From positions 921,032 through 985,031 of the forward strand of contig NZ_QSNT01000001.1 of assembly GCF_009498525.1 (NCBI RefSeq): a stretch of 64,000 bases of DNA, written 5' to 3'. The first letter of the stretch is position 1; every line of letters begins with the position of its first letter. The notes beneath the pieces are model-generated. The model had not been told where the DNA came from, searched no databases, and saw nothing but the letters and a program-made list of their open reading frames with translations. The stretch comes from Rhizobium sp. ICMP 5592. Its GTDB lineage: Bacteria; Pseudomonadota; Alphaproteobacteria; Rhizobiales; Rhizobiaceae. Positions 43,163-52,287 of the stretch are shown here, one piece after another. Position numbers and translations under genes: made by a program.

Positions 43163-43960
43163 TCAATAACCTCTGGCGATATCGATGGTGTGCTGGATCT
43201 CATTTGTCTTCCGGTAGGACTTGATATTGACGGCAACAATCCGGCTTGCCGATTGCAGGTCTGTCGGTGCGGAAATATGCGGCAGGACGGTAATGCGCGG
43301 ATGATCCCACAGGGGTGAATCCTCAGGCAGTGGTTCCTGGTCGAAGATATCAAGCACAACATGCCTCAGGCGACCGACGTCCAGATGCGCCAAAAGCGCG
43401 GAGACAGCGACAATTCGGCAGCGCGCAAAATTGACGAACGAGGCGCCGTCCTTCATCCAGCCAAGCCGGTCTGTATTCAGAAGGCCGATCGTGTCTGCGG
43501 TAAGCGGCAACAGGCAAAGGATAATATCCGACTGAGACAGGAGTTGCCGCAGACCTTCATCACCATCAAGACAGTCGATGCGGTCGATCGACTTCGGCGA
43601 CCTGCTCCAGCCGGAAACGACAAAGCCTGCCTGGCTCAGCCGATCCGCAGCGGCAGTCCCGAGCGCCCAGGCCGAGGAGCCCGACTTTGACAGTTGCGGG
43701 AGGGGGGTAAGGCTGCTGTTGCCGCAGTTTTACCGATTGCTGCCGGCGGTAGAGCGACATGTCCCGCTGCAGATAAAAGGTCCAAGCGAGCACGGCTTCA
43801 GCCGCGACAATTCCGGATCGACCAGCCACATGTTCGGCGGAGCCGCCGTGTCCAGTTCGGACACCAGCCTCCCCACGCCCGCCGGGAGACGCGCGCAGGA
43901 TTGTGCTCGCGCATCCCGCCAATCCGGCACGGCCGCAAGCGGTGCTTTTGCTTACACAGA
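43163..43960 (-). pseudogene. ghrA: Broken D-2-hydroxyacid dehydrogenase (GhrA-like)
   Basis: Remnant of an NAD(P)H-dependent glyoxylate/hydroxypyruvate reductase. The C-terminal half is intact in one frame (43163-43670): LGWMKDGASFVNFAR, LDIFDQEPLPEDSPLW, PHISAPT and the final ARGY typical of GhrA. The glycine-rich NAD loop VGLLGLGA is in a different frame; a gap or insertion near 43660 breaks it from AADRLSQAGF. A further frame change occurs near 43813, between LVDPELSR and VAAEAVLAW. The N-terminus cannot be traced beyond about 43960. At least two frameshifts and N-terminal loss indicate a dead gene at the edge of the AT-rich island. Confidence 0.78.
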
Positions 43961-44065
43961 TTTTAAGGGGCGCCCAATTAGTAGACGTATCACCTTGAGA
44001 TAGCTGGTTGGAATTGATAATCGGAGTTGCATCCGACGCTCTCTCGTGTTTAACGCGAAGCCCAA

Positions 44066-44293
44066 TTGAATATCATAGGATGTAAAAGCATGTATTTTGG
44101 GCGGATGTCGATTCCGAATGTGATACCAATCGCTCCTCGCAGATCTGGTGATGTTCGCGGGCTATTACATGGAAACGTTCCTACCGATTTGTTCGAAGAG
44201 CAGATCGGGTCGGTTAACTTTGTTGGCGATAATCGATTATTGTCAGCTGAAGCGGAAATTCTGGAGGCATCAAAATTCATGGCAACGCCGTAA
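44066..44293 (+). CDS. Short unrecognised protein or gene fragment
   Basis: An open frame of 75 codons from a TTG, or about 62 from an ATG at 44105, with coherent codon use and a protein-like sequence (SIPNVIPIAPRRSGDVRG, then LFEEQIGSVNFVGDNRLL). It has no clear ribosome site and matches no family I recognise. It lies in the transition from GC-rich to AT-rich DNA just before the glycosyltransferase and may be the C-terminal remnant of a lost surface-polysaccharide gene. Confidence 0.3.
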   Translation: MNIIGCKSMYFGRMSIPNVIPIAPRRSGDVRGLLHGNVPTDLFEEQIGSVNFVGDNRLLSAEAEILEASKFMATP

Positions 44294-44381
44294 CGTCACC
44301 AGGGATTCAAAATCTTGTGCCCATCGCTCAAGAGCAATTTTCTATCTCGCTACCGGTAGGTACTGTTGGGGAAACGTATTT

Positions 44382-46883
44382 ATGAAACCAAAGCTTAAAG
44401 TCATTAAAAATATAAATATTCTCGATGCCGATGCTTACGAGGCAATAAACCATGATCCGCAAATGCAGCTCATGTCTAGGAATCAAAATAAAGGGCTTAG
44501 ACTCAAAGCAGGATCATACTATATTTTCCTAGACATGAAAATAATAGAGGGGGAAATTATCAATCCTGTACTCTATGTGGATTCCGGGAAAGGCATATCG
44601 GAGGCAAGCGATTCAAAGATTCGCGGTACTTTGATCAATAAAGATAAGTGGGTATTTCATTTCGTCGCGAGGAAAGGAGTTAGGTTCCTCAGATTGGATC
44701 CAACGGAGAGTGTATGCAAGTTTTCGATTGAGGATATTGCACTTATTTCCGCGTTTCAAATGAATCTAAGACATGCCGTGAGCGCCTTTTCGAAGCTCGT
44801 CACTTCTCGTTCGAGGGCGTCAAATAAAAACGATTCCATCGCAGCGAAGAGTATTATACATCAACCTGATGTATCCGGTAAGAATTACTACAAAGAATAC
44901 ATGGAAGAAAAAAGCAAGCTCAATATGTATTTGTCCGAGTACGGCTCTCGCGAATACGCCGCAAAAGATGGCCGGTATTATTACGAGTATGCCGGACTTG
45001 CTACGGACCCGCTCGGAAAAATCGACAGCAAAATAAAGAGTATAGCTTTTTATCTGCCCCAGATGCATCCGATTCCGGAAAATGACAAGTGGTGGGGGCG
45101 GGGATTTACCGAATGGACGAATGTTTCAAAGGGGGTAGCTAGATTTATAGGGCATTATCAACCTCGGCTTCCGGGAGAATTGGGTTTCTATGATTTGCGT
45201 TGCATTGACACCATACGGCGCCAAGTCGAGCTTGCTAATATATACGGCCTAGATGCGTTCTGCTTTTATTATTATTGGTTCGATGGCAAGCGTCTCCTGC
45301 AGAGTCCGCTGGACATGTTTTGTGGCGAAAAGTCCCTGAATATAGATTTTTGTATTTGCTGGGCGAATGAAAATTGGACCAGGCGTTGGGATGGCTTGGA
45401 GGCGGATGTACTTATCGCTCAGAAGCATAGCGAAGAGGATTCGAGAGCGGTGTTTTGGGATTGGGTGCGCTATTTTGAGGACGAACGGTATATCAAAATA
45501 GCGGGTAAGCCTGTTTTGCTCATTTATAGACCAGATTTGATACCTGAATTTGAGAAAACAAGTCTTATGTGGCAAGATCTCGCGCGGGAAGCTGGTTTTC
45601 AAGGTCTTTATATTGTTGCGGCAAACGCTTTCGGCAACAAAGACCTATCTGTTAGCGGTCTCGATGCCCTCTATGAATTCCCTCCGCACAATATTCGGGT
45701 GCCGCATATTGATGGTTCACTGGCGTGGTTTCACGCGGGTCATGGAACCCATGCTTTTTCCTATCCCGATGCGGTGAAATTTGCCGAAGCCGCCTATGAT
45801 CGGCCCGACGAAGAAGACGGCTTGCCAATACATCCAGGAGTTTTGGTAGGCTGGGATACTGAGGCTCGCAAACCCGGAAGAGGCGACGTTATGGTCGGCT
45901 CCAATCCGACTTTATTTCGGCGCTGGTTTAGTAAAGCGTGCGAGAAGGTTTTACGACAAGAGGACAATGAAGCGAGATTTGTGTTTATCAATGCTTGGAA
46001 TGAATGGGCAGAGGGAGCGTATCTAGAACCAGATCGACGGCACGGCTATGGATATCTCACGGCACTCCGTAGCGTGGTTCGCGAGCTCGGCATCGATACA
46101 AGCGAGGTATCCTCTTTCTGCGATCATTTCAACAGCAACGCGGCGTCGCCCAAGAAAAAGGCAATTCTTCTCCATTTGTTTTACTACGATCTGGTAGACG
46201 AATTTTCATATGTATGTGATCAGGCAAAAAATATAATTGATGCGGACATTATTGTGAGCGTCCCACCCACTTTAGACATACATCAAGTTAGGTATATAGT
46301 AGAGGCAATTAAACCAAGAAAGATTTTCCTGGTAGAAAACGTAGGAAGGGATGTGTATCCATTTATATATTTATGCCGAAATATAAAAGATGAAAACTAT
46401 AAGCATATCTGCAAGATTCATACAAAAAAATCTACGCATAGGGTTGATGGTGCGCAATGGCGGCAAGATCTGGTGACGGGATTACTTTCGCCAGATGCGT
46501 TGAGTTTCCTGGAAGATAAATTCTTTCCGGATGACGATGCCGCTTTTTCGGCGCCCGAAACTTCGTTCCTATCTTTGGGTAATGGAGAATATACCGCCGG
46601 TAATTATATTCACTACAATAATCTTATGCAGATGTTTGATTTGCGAGATCATCTGATACAGGAATTTGTGGCAGGTACGATGTTCTGGTGCCGTTTTCAG
46701 GCGTTAACGCCAGTCATAGATTGTGGGCTTTCCGTTGATGATTTTGGCGTTGACCTAGGCCAGGTCGATGGGACATTAGCTCACGCCTTCGAAAGAGTGT
46801 TTTCAATGGTAGCGACTAAAGGCGTAGGCAAGGTAGTTAAGGTGCCATCGGCATTCGGATTCAATATTAAACGGCCTATCTAG
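44382..46883 (+). CDS. WbsX-type glycosyltransferase fused to RgpF-like domain
   Basis: 833 residues from the ATG at 44382. Residues about 1-215 are an uncharacterised beta-rich region. About 217-585 is a Glyco_tran_WbsX (GH99-like) domain: AFYLPQMHPIPENDKWWGRG, FTEWTNV, FCFYYYWFDGKRLL, CICWANENWTRRWDG and NAWNEWAEGAYLEPD. About 595-830 is an RgpF-like (rhamnan synthesis F) domain with VENVGRDVYPF and CKIHTKKSTHR. Such fusions build rhamnose-rich O-antigen or capsule chains. The gene is AT-richer than the surrounding metabolic genes and its codon use differs, so it was probably acquired. The next gene encodes another glycan enzyme, 40 bases on. Confidence 0.88.
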   Translation: MKPKLKVIKNINILDADAYEAINHDPQMQLMSRNQNKGLRLKAGSYYIFLDMKIIEGEIINPVLYVDSGKGISEASDSKIRGTLINKDKWVFHFVARKGVRFLRLDPTESVCKFSIEDIALISAFQMNLRHAVSAFSKLVTSRSRASNKNDSIAAKSIIHQPDVSGKNYYKEYMEEKSKLNMYLSEYGSREYAAKDGRYYYEYAGLATDPLGKIDSKIKSIAFYLPQMHPIPENDKWWGRGFTEWTNVSKGVARFIGHYQPRLPGELGFYDLRCIDTIRRQVELANIYGLDAFCFYYYWFDGKRLLQSPLDMFCGEKSLNIDFCICWANENWTRRWDGLEADVLIAQKHSEEDSRAVFWDWVRYFEDERYIKIAGKPVLLIYRPDLIPEFEKTSLMWQDLAREAGFQGLYIVAANAFGNKDLSVSGLDALYEFPPHNIRVPHIDGSLAWFHAGHGTHAFSYPDAVKFAEAAYDRPDEEDGLPIHPGVLVGWDTEARKPGRGDVMVGSNPTLFRRWFSKACEKVLRQEDNEARFVFINAWNEWAEGAYLEPDRRHGYGYLTALRSVVRELGIDTSEVSSFCDHFNSNAASPKKKAILLHLFYYDLVDEFSYVCDQAKNIIDADIIVSVPPTLDIHQVRYIVEAIKPRKIFLVENVGRDVYPFIYLCRNIKDENYKHICKIHTKKSTHRVDGAQWRQDLVTGLLSPDALSFLEDKFFPDDDAAFSAPETSFLSLGNGEYTAGNYIHYNNLMQMFDLRDHLIQEFVAGTMFWCRFQALTPVIDCGLSVDDFGVDLGQVDGTLAHAFERVFSMVATKGVGKVVKVPSAFGFNIKRPI

Positions 46884-46923
46884 TGATTTTGGTTAGTGCC
46901 AACTGTTTGCTGAGGAGAGTGAA

Positions 46924-48780
46924 GTGACGGATAATCAGCAGAGAATGTTGGGTATCGCCGCAATAATGAAAAATGAAGCACCTTACATTCTGGAGTGGGT
47001 GGCGTTTCATCGTTCTTTGGGCATTAGCGGTTTCATTATCGCCGATAATGTAAGCGATGACGGATCATCCGAATTGCTTAAAGCTCTAGATGAAGTTGGC
47101 TTAATTAAAAGAATAGAATATCGCACTCCTCTTGGCCAGGCGCCACAGCTTCCGGCATACATAGAAATCATCGAAAAGTTTAAGGATGAGTTTAAATGGC
47201 TGGCTTTCATCGACGCAGATGAGTTTATTGTACCTATAGATAGTTCGAAGGGACTTGAGACTGTTCTAGCCAATCTTGATGACGATGTTGGGGCTCTGGC
47301 GATCAACTGGGCTATTTATGGTTCGTCTGGGCGCAACGATGCGGGTAGTGGTTTGGTTATAGAGAGATTTACGAATAGAGCCGAGAAAGACTGTGCGATA
47401 AACAGGCATTACAAAACGGTATTGAGGTGTAAGGCTTATCTTTCTAATGAAAATCATCCGCATGGGTTTAAGCTGCAACCGGGCTATAGATTGGTTCATC
47501 CGTCCGGCGAACCGGTTGCATTTGATAAACCCGGCAACTCTGGGAATAGTTCGGATATAGACTGGAGTTTATTGAGGTTGCAGCACTATGTGATTAAATC
47601 ACAGGCGGAATTTCTTAAAAAGAAAGTCGCCCGGGGAAGGGCGATGACAAGTCAGAACCCCAGAGATCTTACCTTCTTCCGTCAGCACGATAGAAATGAG
47701 ATTGCTGACAGGATGCGACCTGATTTCATCGCGGCTACCAAACGTGAGCTCGAATCTATTCGGCTGCGATTGGCTGAAGTTGGCTTGGATAGCCGTTTTC
47801 TGCATTTAGACACAGATCTTCCGTCATCAGATAGCAAGGAGCAGGCACGTGGTGTCCTAGATAAACTGGAAATTAGACGGGGTACAGCTTTTCTTCACGG
47901 ATGGGGCCTTTCTCCAACTTTGTCTTCAGTCGGAAAATTCAAGGTATATATCGGTAATTATGAGATAGAGAGAATTTCAATAACAAGAAACGAGCGGCCG
48001 GATGTTGCTCGTCATTTTCCTGGAGCGGAGTTGCAGGCTGGATTTTCTCTCAGTTTTCTCATTTTGGATATTCCTGTAGATGTCGATTTAATCGGCAATA
48101 TTTCAGTGTTTCTTGAGGAATACGATGTGAAAGTCGCTTCAGCGTCCGCATTTAGTTTACCTCCGGATATTTTGAATAATGTCAATTCGGTAATTATTCC
48201 AAATGTACCCTCAATGCCTGCTTCCGCAAGAGAGGTTTTGAGGGAGGCTTTGGTATCCTCAGATTGCTATCTTGAGTATGGCACTGGTGGTTCTACCATA
48301 ATGGCTTGCGAGATGGGCGTACCTGCCATTTTCGGTGTGGAGAGCGACTGGATATGGTTGTGGTCCGTGAAAAAAGCAGTCCATCAGTATTCGAGCACAA
48401 CTGCTTCACACTTTCTTCATTGTGACTTGGGACCATCCCATGAATGGGGGTTTGCCAGCGACGAAAGCAACTGGAAGAGATGGTATGAGTACCCCATCCA
48501 AGTATGGATAGAGTTGCGTAAACTTGGAAAGGATCCCGACACTGTACTTATAGATGGTAGATTTCGTGTTGCATGCTTTTTTTCAACACTTATCTTTGCA
48601 AAGAAGGGGTGCCAAATCCTCTTCGATGATTACTTTGATAGGCCATATTACAAAGTAATTGAAAAATATATTAAGCCAAAGGGGACTGCAGATCGTATGG
48701 CCGTGTTCGAGGTCCCCGGGGATGTTGATACTAACAATATGTGGATAGCATTGATACCTTATCTGTCTGATCAGAGATAG
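46924..48780 (+). CDS. Glycosyltransferase family 2-like protein fused to a methyltransferase-like domain
   Basis: 618 residues, GTG start at 46924 after GAGGAG. Residues about 1-290 are a Glyco_tranf_2_4 domain (IAAIMKNEAPYILEWVAFHR, IADNVSDDGSSELL, FIDADEF as DxD). A beta-sandwich segment (about 310-425, AFLHGWGLSP, RPDVARHFPG) follows. The C-terminal 180 residues resemble a class I methyltransferase fold: YLEYGTGGSTIMA like motif I, FGVESDWIWLW, and VLIDGRFRVACFF. Likely role: transfer and modification of a surface-glycan residue. Same AT-rich composition as its upstream neighbour, with which it is probably cotranscribed. A degenerate IS element begins 12 bases after its stop. Confidence 0.82.
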   Translation: MTDNQQRMLGIAAIMKNEAPYILEWVAFHRSLGISGFIIADNVSDDGSSELLKALDEVGLIKRIEYRTPLGQAPQLPAYIEIIEKFKDEFKWLAFIDADEFIVPIDSSKGLETVLANLDDDVGALAINWAIYGSSGRNDAGSGLVIERFTNRAEKDCAINRHYKTVLRCKAYLSNENHPHGFKLQPGYRLVHPSGEPVAFDKPGNSGNSSDIDWSLLRLQHYVIKSQAEFLKKKVARGRAMTSQNPRDLTFFRQHDRNEIADRMRPDFIAATKRELESIRLRLAEVGLDSRFLHLDTDLPSSDSKEQARGVLDKLEIRRGTAFLHGWGLSPTLSSVGKFKVYIGNYEIERISITRNERPDVARHFPGAELQAGFSLSFLILDIPVDVDLIGNISVFLEEYDVKVASASAFSLPPDILNNVNSVIIPNVPSMPASAREVLREALVSSDCYLEYGTGGSTIMACEMGVPAIFGVESDWIWLWSVKKAVHQYSSTTASHFLHCDLGPSHEWGFASDESNWKRWYEYPIQVWIELRKLGKDPDTVLIDGRFRVACFFSTLIFAKKGCQILFDDYFDRPYYKVIEKYIKPKGTADRMAVFEVPGDVDTNNMWIALIPYLSDQR

Positions 48781-48872
48781 CGCACGCAAATTGACGTGCC
48801 CCCGTTAAATTAGGCCATTTAGAACTGGAGTTTTCCACTTATGATCCCTGCTGGGAAGAAGAGGAGAATTCG

Positions 48873-49139
48873 ATGAAGGCCTCGAAGTTTTCGGAAGCGC
48901 AAATTGCGTTCGTATTGAAGCAGGCAGAGGACGGTGCGCCGATCGGTGAGGTCTGCTGCAAGGCCTGAATTTCGGACGTGACCTTTTACAATTGGCGCAA
49001 AAAATACGCCGGTCTCATGCCCTTGGAGATGAAGCGACTTCGCCAACTCGAGGACGAGAATGCCAAGCTGAAGCGGATCGTCGCCGACCTGTCGTTGGAC
49101 AAGGCCATGCTTCAGGATGTCCTGTCAAAAAAGCTCTAA
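48873..49139 (+). pseudogene. IS407-type transposase OrfA with internal stop
   Basis: 88-codon frame reading MKASKFSEAQIAFVLKQAED, then FYNWRKKYAGLMP and a leucine-zipper-like C-terminus (LEDENAKLKRIVADL), as in HTH OrfA proteins of this IS group. Codon 32 (48966-48968) is TGA where relatives have Gly (KAGIS), so the helix-turn-helix is cut off. A good GAGGAG ribosome site is still present. Confidence 0.85.
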
Positions 49140-49994
49140 GGCCTGCCCGCAAGTGCAAGCTTGTCGACACGGTCAAGGCGGACCGGCAGGTCTCGATCCG
49201 GCGTGCATGTTCGGTGTTGAAGATCGAGCGGTCGCTGTATGTCTACCAGTCCAGGCGCGGCGAGCAGGCCGAACTGAAGCTGAGGATCAAGGACATCTGC
49301 CAGTCGCGGGTGCGCTATGGATACCGGCGTGTGTACGTGCTACTGAGGCGCGACGGGTGGCCGGTCAATTCGAAGCGAATCTATCGTCTTTACAAAGAGA
49401 TGGACCTGCAACTCCGCAACAAGATTCCCAAGCGTCGGGTCAAGGCGAAGTTGCGGGCGGATCGCACGGAAGCCACCCATTCCAACCATGTCTGGGTCAT
49501 GGACTTTGTTCACGACCAATTGGCCACGGGCCGCAAGATCAGGGTGCTGACAGTGGTCGATACTTTCTCGCGCTTCTCGCCGGCGGTCGATGTACGCTTC
49601 AGCTATCGAGGCGAAGACGTGGTGCAGACGCTTGAGCGGGTGTGCCAGCAGGTTGGCTACCCGGCGACCATTTGTGTCGACAATGGCAGCATTCATCTCC
49701 CGAGACCTTGATCTATGGGTTTACCACAAGGGTGTTGTTCTCGACTTCTCCCGGCCAGGAAAGCCGACGGACAACAGCTACATAGAGTCATTTAACGGCA
49801 AGTTTCGCGCCGAGTGCCTAAACGCTCATTGATTCATGTCTCCACGCCATTGCATCGCAATGGCGGATGACGATGCCCGCGCGAAGATGGAGGATTGGCG
49901 TAGAGACTATAATGAGTTCCGGCCACACAGCGCCATCGGCAACAAGGTGCCGATTTCGCTCTTGAACGGCTCATCGGCATCCCCGCCGAAATGA
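49118..49994 (+). pseudogene. IS407-type transposase OrfB (DDE) with frameshift and stop
   Basis: Starts in a different frame overlapping the end of orfA (KKALRPARKCKLVD). The rve integrase core is recognisable: HVWVMDFVHD and ICVDNGS hold the two Asp, IESFNGKFRAECL the Glu. A deletion near 49691 shifts frame between VDNGS and SRDLDLW, and TGA at 49830-49832 replaces the Trp of NAHWF. The tail RDYNEFRPHSAIGN continues to 49994. Not able to make a full transposase. Confidence 0.85.
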
Positions 49995-50131
49995 GCTTTA
50001 ACCCCGGAAAATTCCAGCTCCCGCTGGCCCAAATTCGTGGACCGCGTCATGTCATATCGTGCCCAGCATGTTGTTTGTCGTAGAATGGATTGCCCTTAGG
50101 TTGAGCCAGCAACTTTGTCTATTGCACGCAA

Positions 50132-51001
50132 TTATTCAAGAAGGCGTCCGCGCAGAAATTTTTCTAATGCTAGGCCGAGAAGTAGAGCAATGGTTGCAAA
50201 CCATAACACGTAGTTAACATATACAAGTCGATCACTGTATGTTTCGTAATATGCGGTTCTCATCCACTCGACACAGACAGTTACCGGGAGATAAGAGAGA
50301 GCGTTTCCTACACTGTACGGTAGATTTGAAGGAATGAATACAGTTCCGGAAAGGACATAAATTACAATTGTTGATAATTGGTACATTGTCATTATCATGG
50401 GCTGAAGCATGGATAGCACACCAACCAGCGTTCCGCACCCTAATGCCAAGTAAATCGTTGCAAAATAGCAAATAACTGCTCGATCAAGATCAGTTGGAAA
50501 TGGTTTTTCCCCAAGAGCCCACAAAATGATCATGAGAAGGACGATAGTTATTACTGAAGAAATGAATTCCAGCGCCGCGCGCCCAAACAAAACGTCTAGG
50601 ATCTTTACTCTTGGAAATGCGAGCATCGCCCTGTTTGTTAAAAGCGAATAACCCATAAATCGCGACATATAAACAAACGAAAGTGTTGGTATCAGGCCGG
50701 TTGCATAGAATGTGAGCGAACTTTCGCCATACGGAGGCGACGCTCCGTGAAGCGCTACGGCTCTGATCGCCAATATGATTCCCATGTGTGCAAGTGGCCA
50801 CAGCGGAACAAGAATGAAGCCCATTCCGTGATTAAAGAATCGGCTTCTCATATCTCGCAGCATAACTGCCCATATGACATCGCGCTTCGATTGCAGTGCC
50901 TCAAGGATCAGTGACCCTATGGTTTTTTGTTTTGGTAGTATTCTCAAGAAGCACCAATTTAAATTCAAGCTAGTAGAACAGTTCCGCCAAAAAAACATCA
51001 T
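50132..51001 (-). CDS. ABC-2 type polysaccharide export permease (Wzm/KpsM-like)
   Basis: 289 residues. A short cytoplasmic N-terminus (AVMLRDMRSRFFNHGMGFIL, typical of KpsM/RfbA permeases) leads to six predicted helices. About 30 residues before IGSLILEAL may be an artefact if a later start is used. It would export a capsule or O-antigen chain with an ATPase partner (KpsT/Wzt), which is not found here. AT-rich like the glycosyltransferases on the other side of the IS, but on the opposite strand, so the island has probably been rearranged by IS activity. Confidence 0.85.
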   Translation of the reverse strand: MMFFWRNCSTSLNLNWCFLRILPKQKTIGSLILEALQSKRDVIWAVMLRDMRSRFFNHGMGFILVPLWPLAHMGIILAIRAVALHGASPPYGESSLTFYATGLIPTLSFVYMSRFMGYSLLTNRAMLAFPRVKILDVLFGRAALEFISSVITIVLLMIILWALGEKPFPTDLDRAVICYFATIYLALGCGTLVGVLSMLQPMIMTMYQLSTIVIYVLSGTVFIPSNLPYSVGNALSYLPVTVCVEWMRTAYYETYSDRLVYVNYVLWFATIALLLGLALEKFLRGRLLE

Positions 51002-51608
51002 ACTATGCCGCCTTCACAGCTAAGTATATGGTGAGAGTTATAAATAAATTAAACAATATTAAGGTAGTTGTTTCGTTGAAACAAGATATAGTGTCACGAT
51101 TAGCGCTAGATATATTCTATGGCTTCTTAAATAATTTCATTTTCTGTCATTCCGTAACGACATGAAACCGTCTCCCTCAAACATAAACATAACCCAACCC
51201 TCAGGGAAATACAATGTAACTGGAGCTCTCCCTTAAACTTGGACATACGGTCCGCATCCCCAGGATGGGCGACTTCAAAACGAACATGCTGTACGCGCGG
51301 TTGAAAGTTGGTGTCGTTTGTTGCGGAAATCTAGCGGATCGCTGACAGAGCACGTCGTTGGGGTGATCATGTCGGTCAAGCTAGGCCCGCGCTGGTCTTT
51401 GGAGGATAAGGAGCGGCTAGTTGCAGCAATGTTTGAGCTAGGTCGCAGGGGTGGCGTATCGGAGGTTGCGCGATCGGCGTGAAGCAATGTCCGCGTAGCG
51501 CCCTCAAATGCAGATGCACGGTTATCAAAGTACCAATTCTAGACACCCCCACCCAGTTTCCGCTACCCTCCGGCCCAGCTACAACCACCTCGGACACATG
51601 ACCCCCCA
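51002..51608. other. Noncoding, scarred stretch between the exporter and XRE genes
   Basis: 607 bases. About 51002-51230 is AT-rich (exporter promoter side). A transposase scrap lies at 51369-51482. No other gene, repeat or RNA was recognised. The composition returns to GC-rich at its right end, so a junction of the acquired island probably falls here. Confidence 0.55.
51369..51482 (+). pseudogene. Remnant of an IS66-type OrfA transposase gene
   Basis: A 37-codon frame reading RWSLEDKERLVAAMF and then VSEVARSA before a stop. This resembles the first helix-turn-helix of IS66-type OrfA (RWSxExKxRIVAE then VSEVARR). No further part or terminal repeat is seen. Short match, so tentative. Confidence 0.4.
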
Positions 51609-52226
51609 ATGAAAATCGACCTCCAGTCCAGCCAGCCAGGCATCGATGACCGTCCGTCAGCCGCTAGTCACGGTCGTCTCGGCACGCGGCTGCGGCTTGC
51701 CAGGCAGATGCTTGGGATGACGTTGAAGGCGTTGGCGACGGCGGCGGATTGTTCGGAGAGTTTGCTGTCGAAGATTGAAAACGGCAAGGCATCGCCCTCG
51801 CTGCCGATGCTGCATCGGCTGGTGGAGGTGCTGGGGACGAATATCGGCTGGATGTTCGAAGAGGCGGATGGCGAGGAGGGGATCGTCTTTCGTGCCGGGA
51901 CGCGCCCCTTGATCGGGCTCGATCCGCTGCGGCGCGGCGAGGGCATTTCGCTGGAGCGGATTATTCCCTATTCGCCCGGGCATCTGCTTCAGTGCAACAT
52001 TCACCATATCGAGCCGGGTGGAGAAAGTGCGGGGCCGATACAGCATGCCGGCGAAGAGGTCGGCTATTTGCTTGCTGGCTCGATCGAGCTGATGGTCGGC
52101 GAAAAGACCTTCAGGCTTTCGATCGGCGATTCCTTCGTGTTCAAGTCCGAACTGCCGCATTGGTACAGAAATGTCGGAACGACGCGCGCCAGTATCTTCT
52201 GGGTCAATACGCCGGCGACATTCTGA
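51609..52226 (+). CDS. XRE-family regulator with cupin domain
   Basis: 205 residues: helix-turn-helix of the HTH_3 type at about 22-78 (LRLARQMLGMTLKALATAAD, then CSESLLSKIENGKASPSL) and a cupin_2 domain at about 120-200 (HAGEEVGYLLAGSIELMVGE, GDSFVFKSELPHWYRN). This is the PuuR-like class that senses a small metabolite through the cupin. The ATG at 51609 has no ribosome site and lies close to the scarred region, so the start or its promoter may have been altered. It precedes the 52.4-60.1 kb operon on the same strand; the twin operators at 52288-52324 are its probable target. Confidence 0.88.
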   Translation: MKIDLQSSQPGIDDRPSAASHGRLGTRLRLARQMLGMTLKALATAADCSESLLSKIENGKASPSLPMLHRLVEVLGTNIGWMFEEADGEEGIVFRAGTRPLIGLDPLRRGEGISLERIIPYSPGHLLQCNIHHIEPGGESAGPIQHAGEEVGYLLAGSIELMVGEKTFRLSIGDSFVFKSELPHWYRNVGTTRASIFWVNTPATF

Positions 52227-52287
52227 TCGTCCGATAGGATCGATCCAGAGCCGCCGCGCCGTTTCGGAATACGCTACGCCAAGTCAA

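Larger units (their letters stand above)
48792..50049 (+). mobile_element. Degenerate IS3-family (IS407-group) insertion sequence
   Basis: About 1258 bases with recognisable imperfect terminal inverted repeats: the left end TGACGTGCCCCC and the right end, read inward from 50049, TGACGCG-GTCCACG, continue to match over about 45 bases (including TGGAAAA/CGGAAAA blocks). It contains orfA and orfB remnants, each disabled. The four bases on each side (AAAT and TGTC) differ, so no target duplication remains. The element is dead in itself. Confidence 0.82.

Noticed and set aside
48788..50053. Target-site duplication around the IS407-type element
   Set aside because: The flanking tetramers AAAT and TGTC do not match, and no nearby alternative was found.
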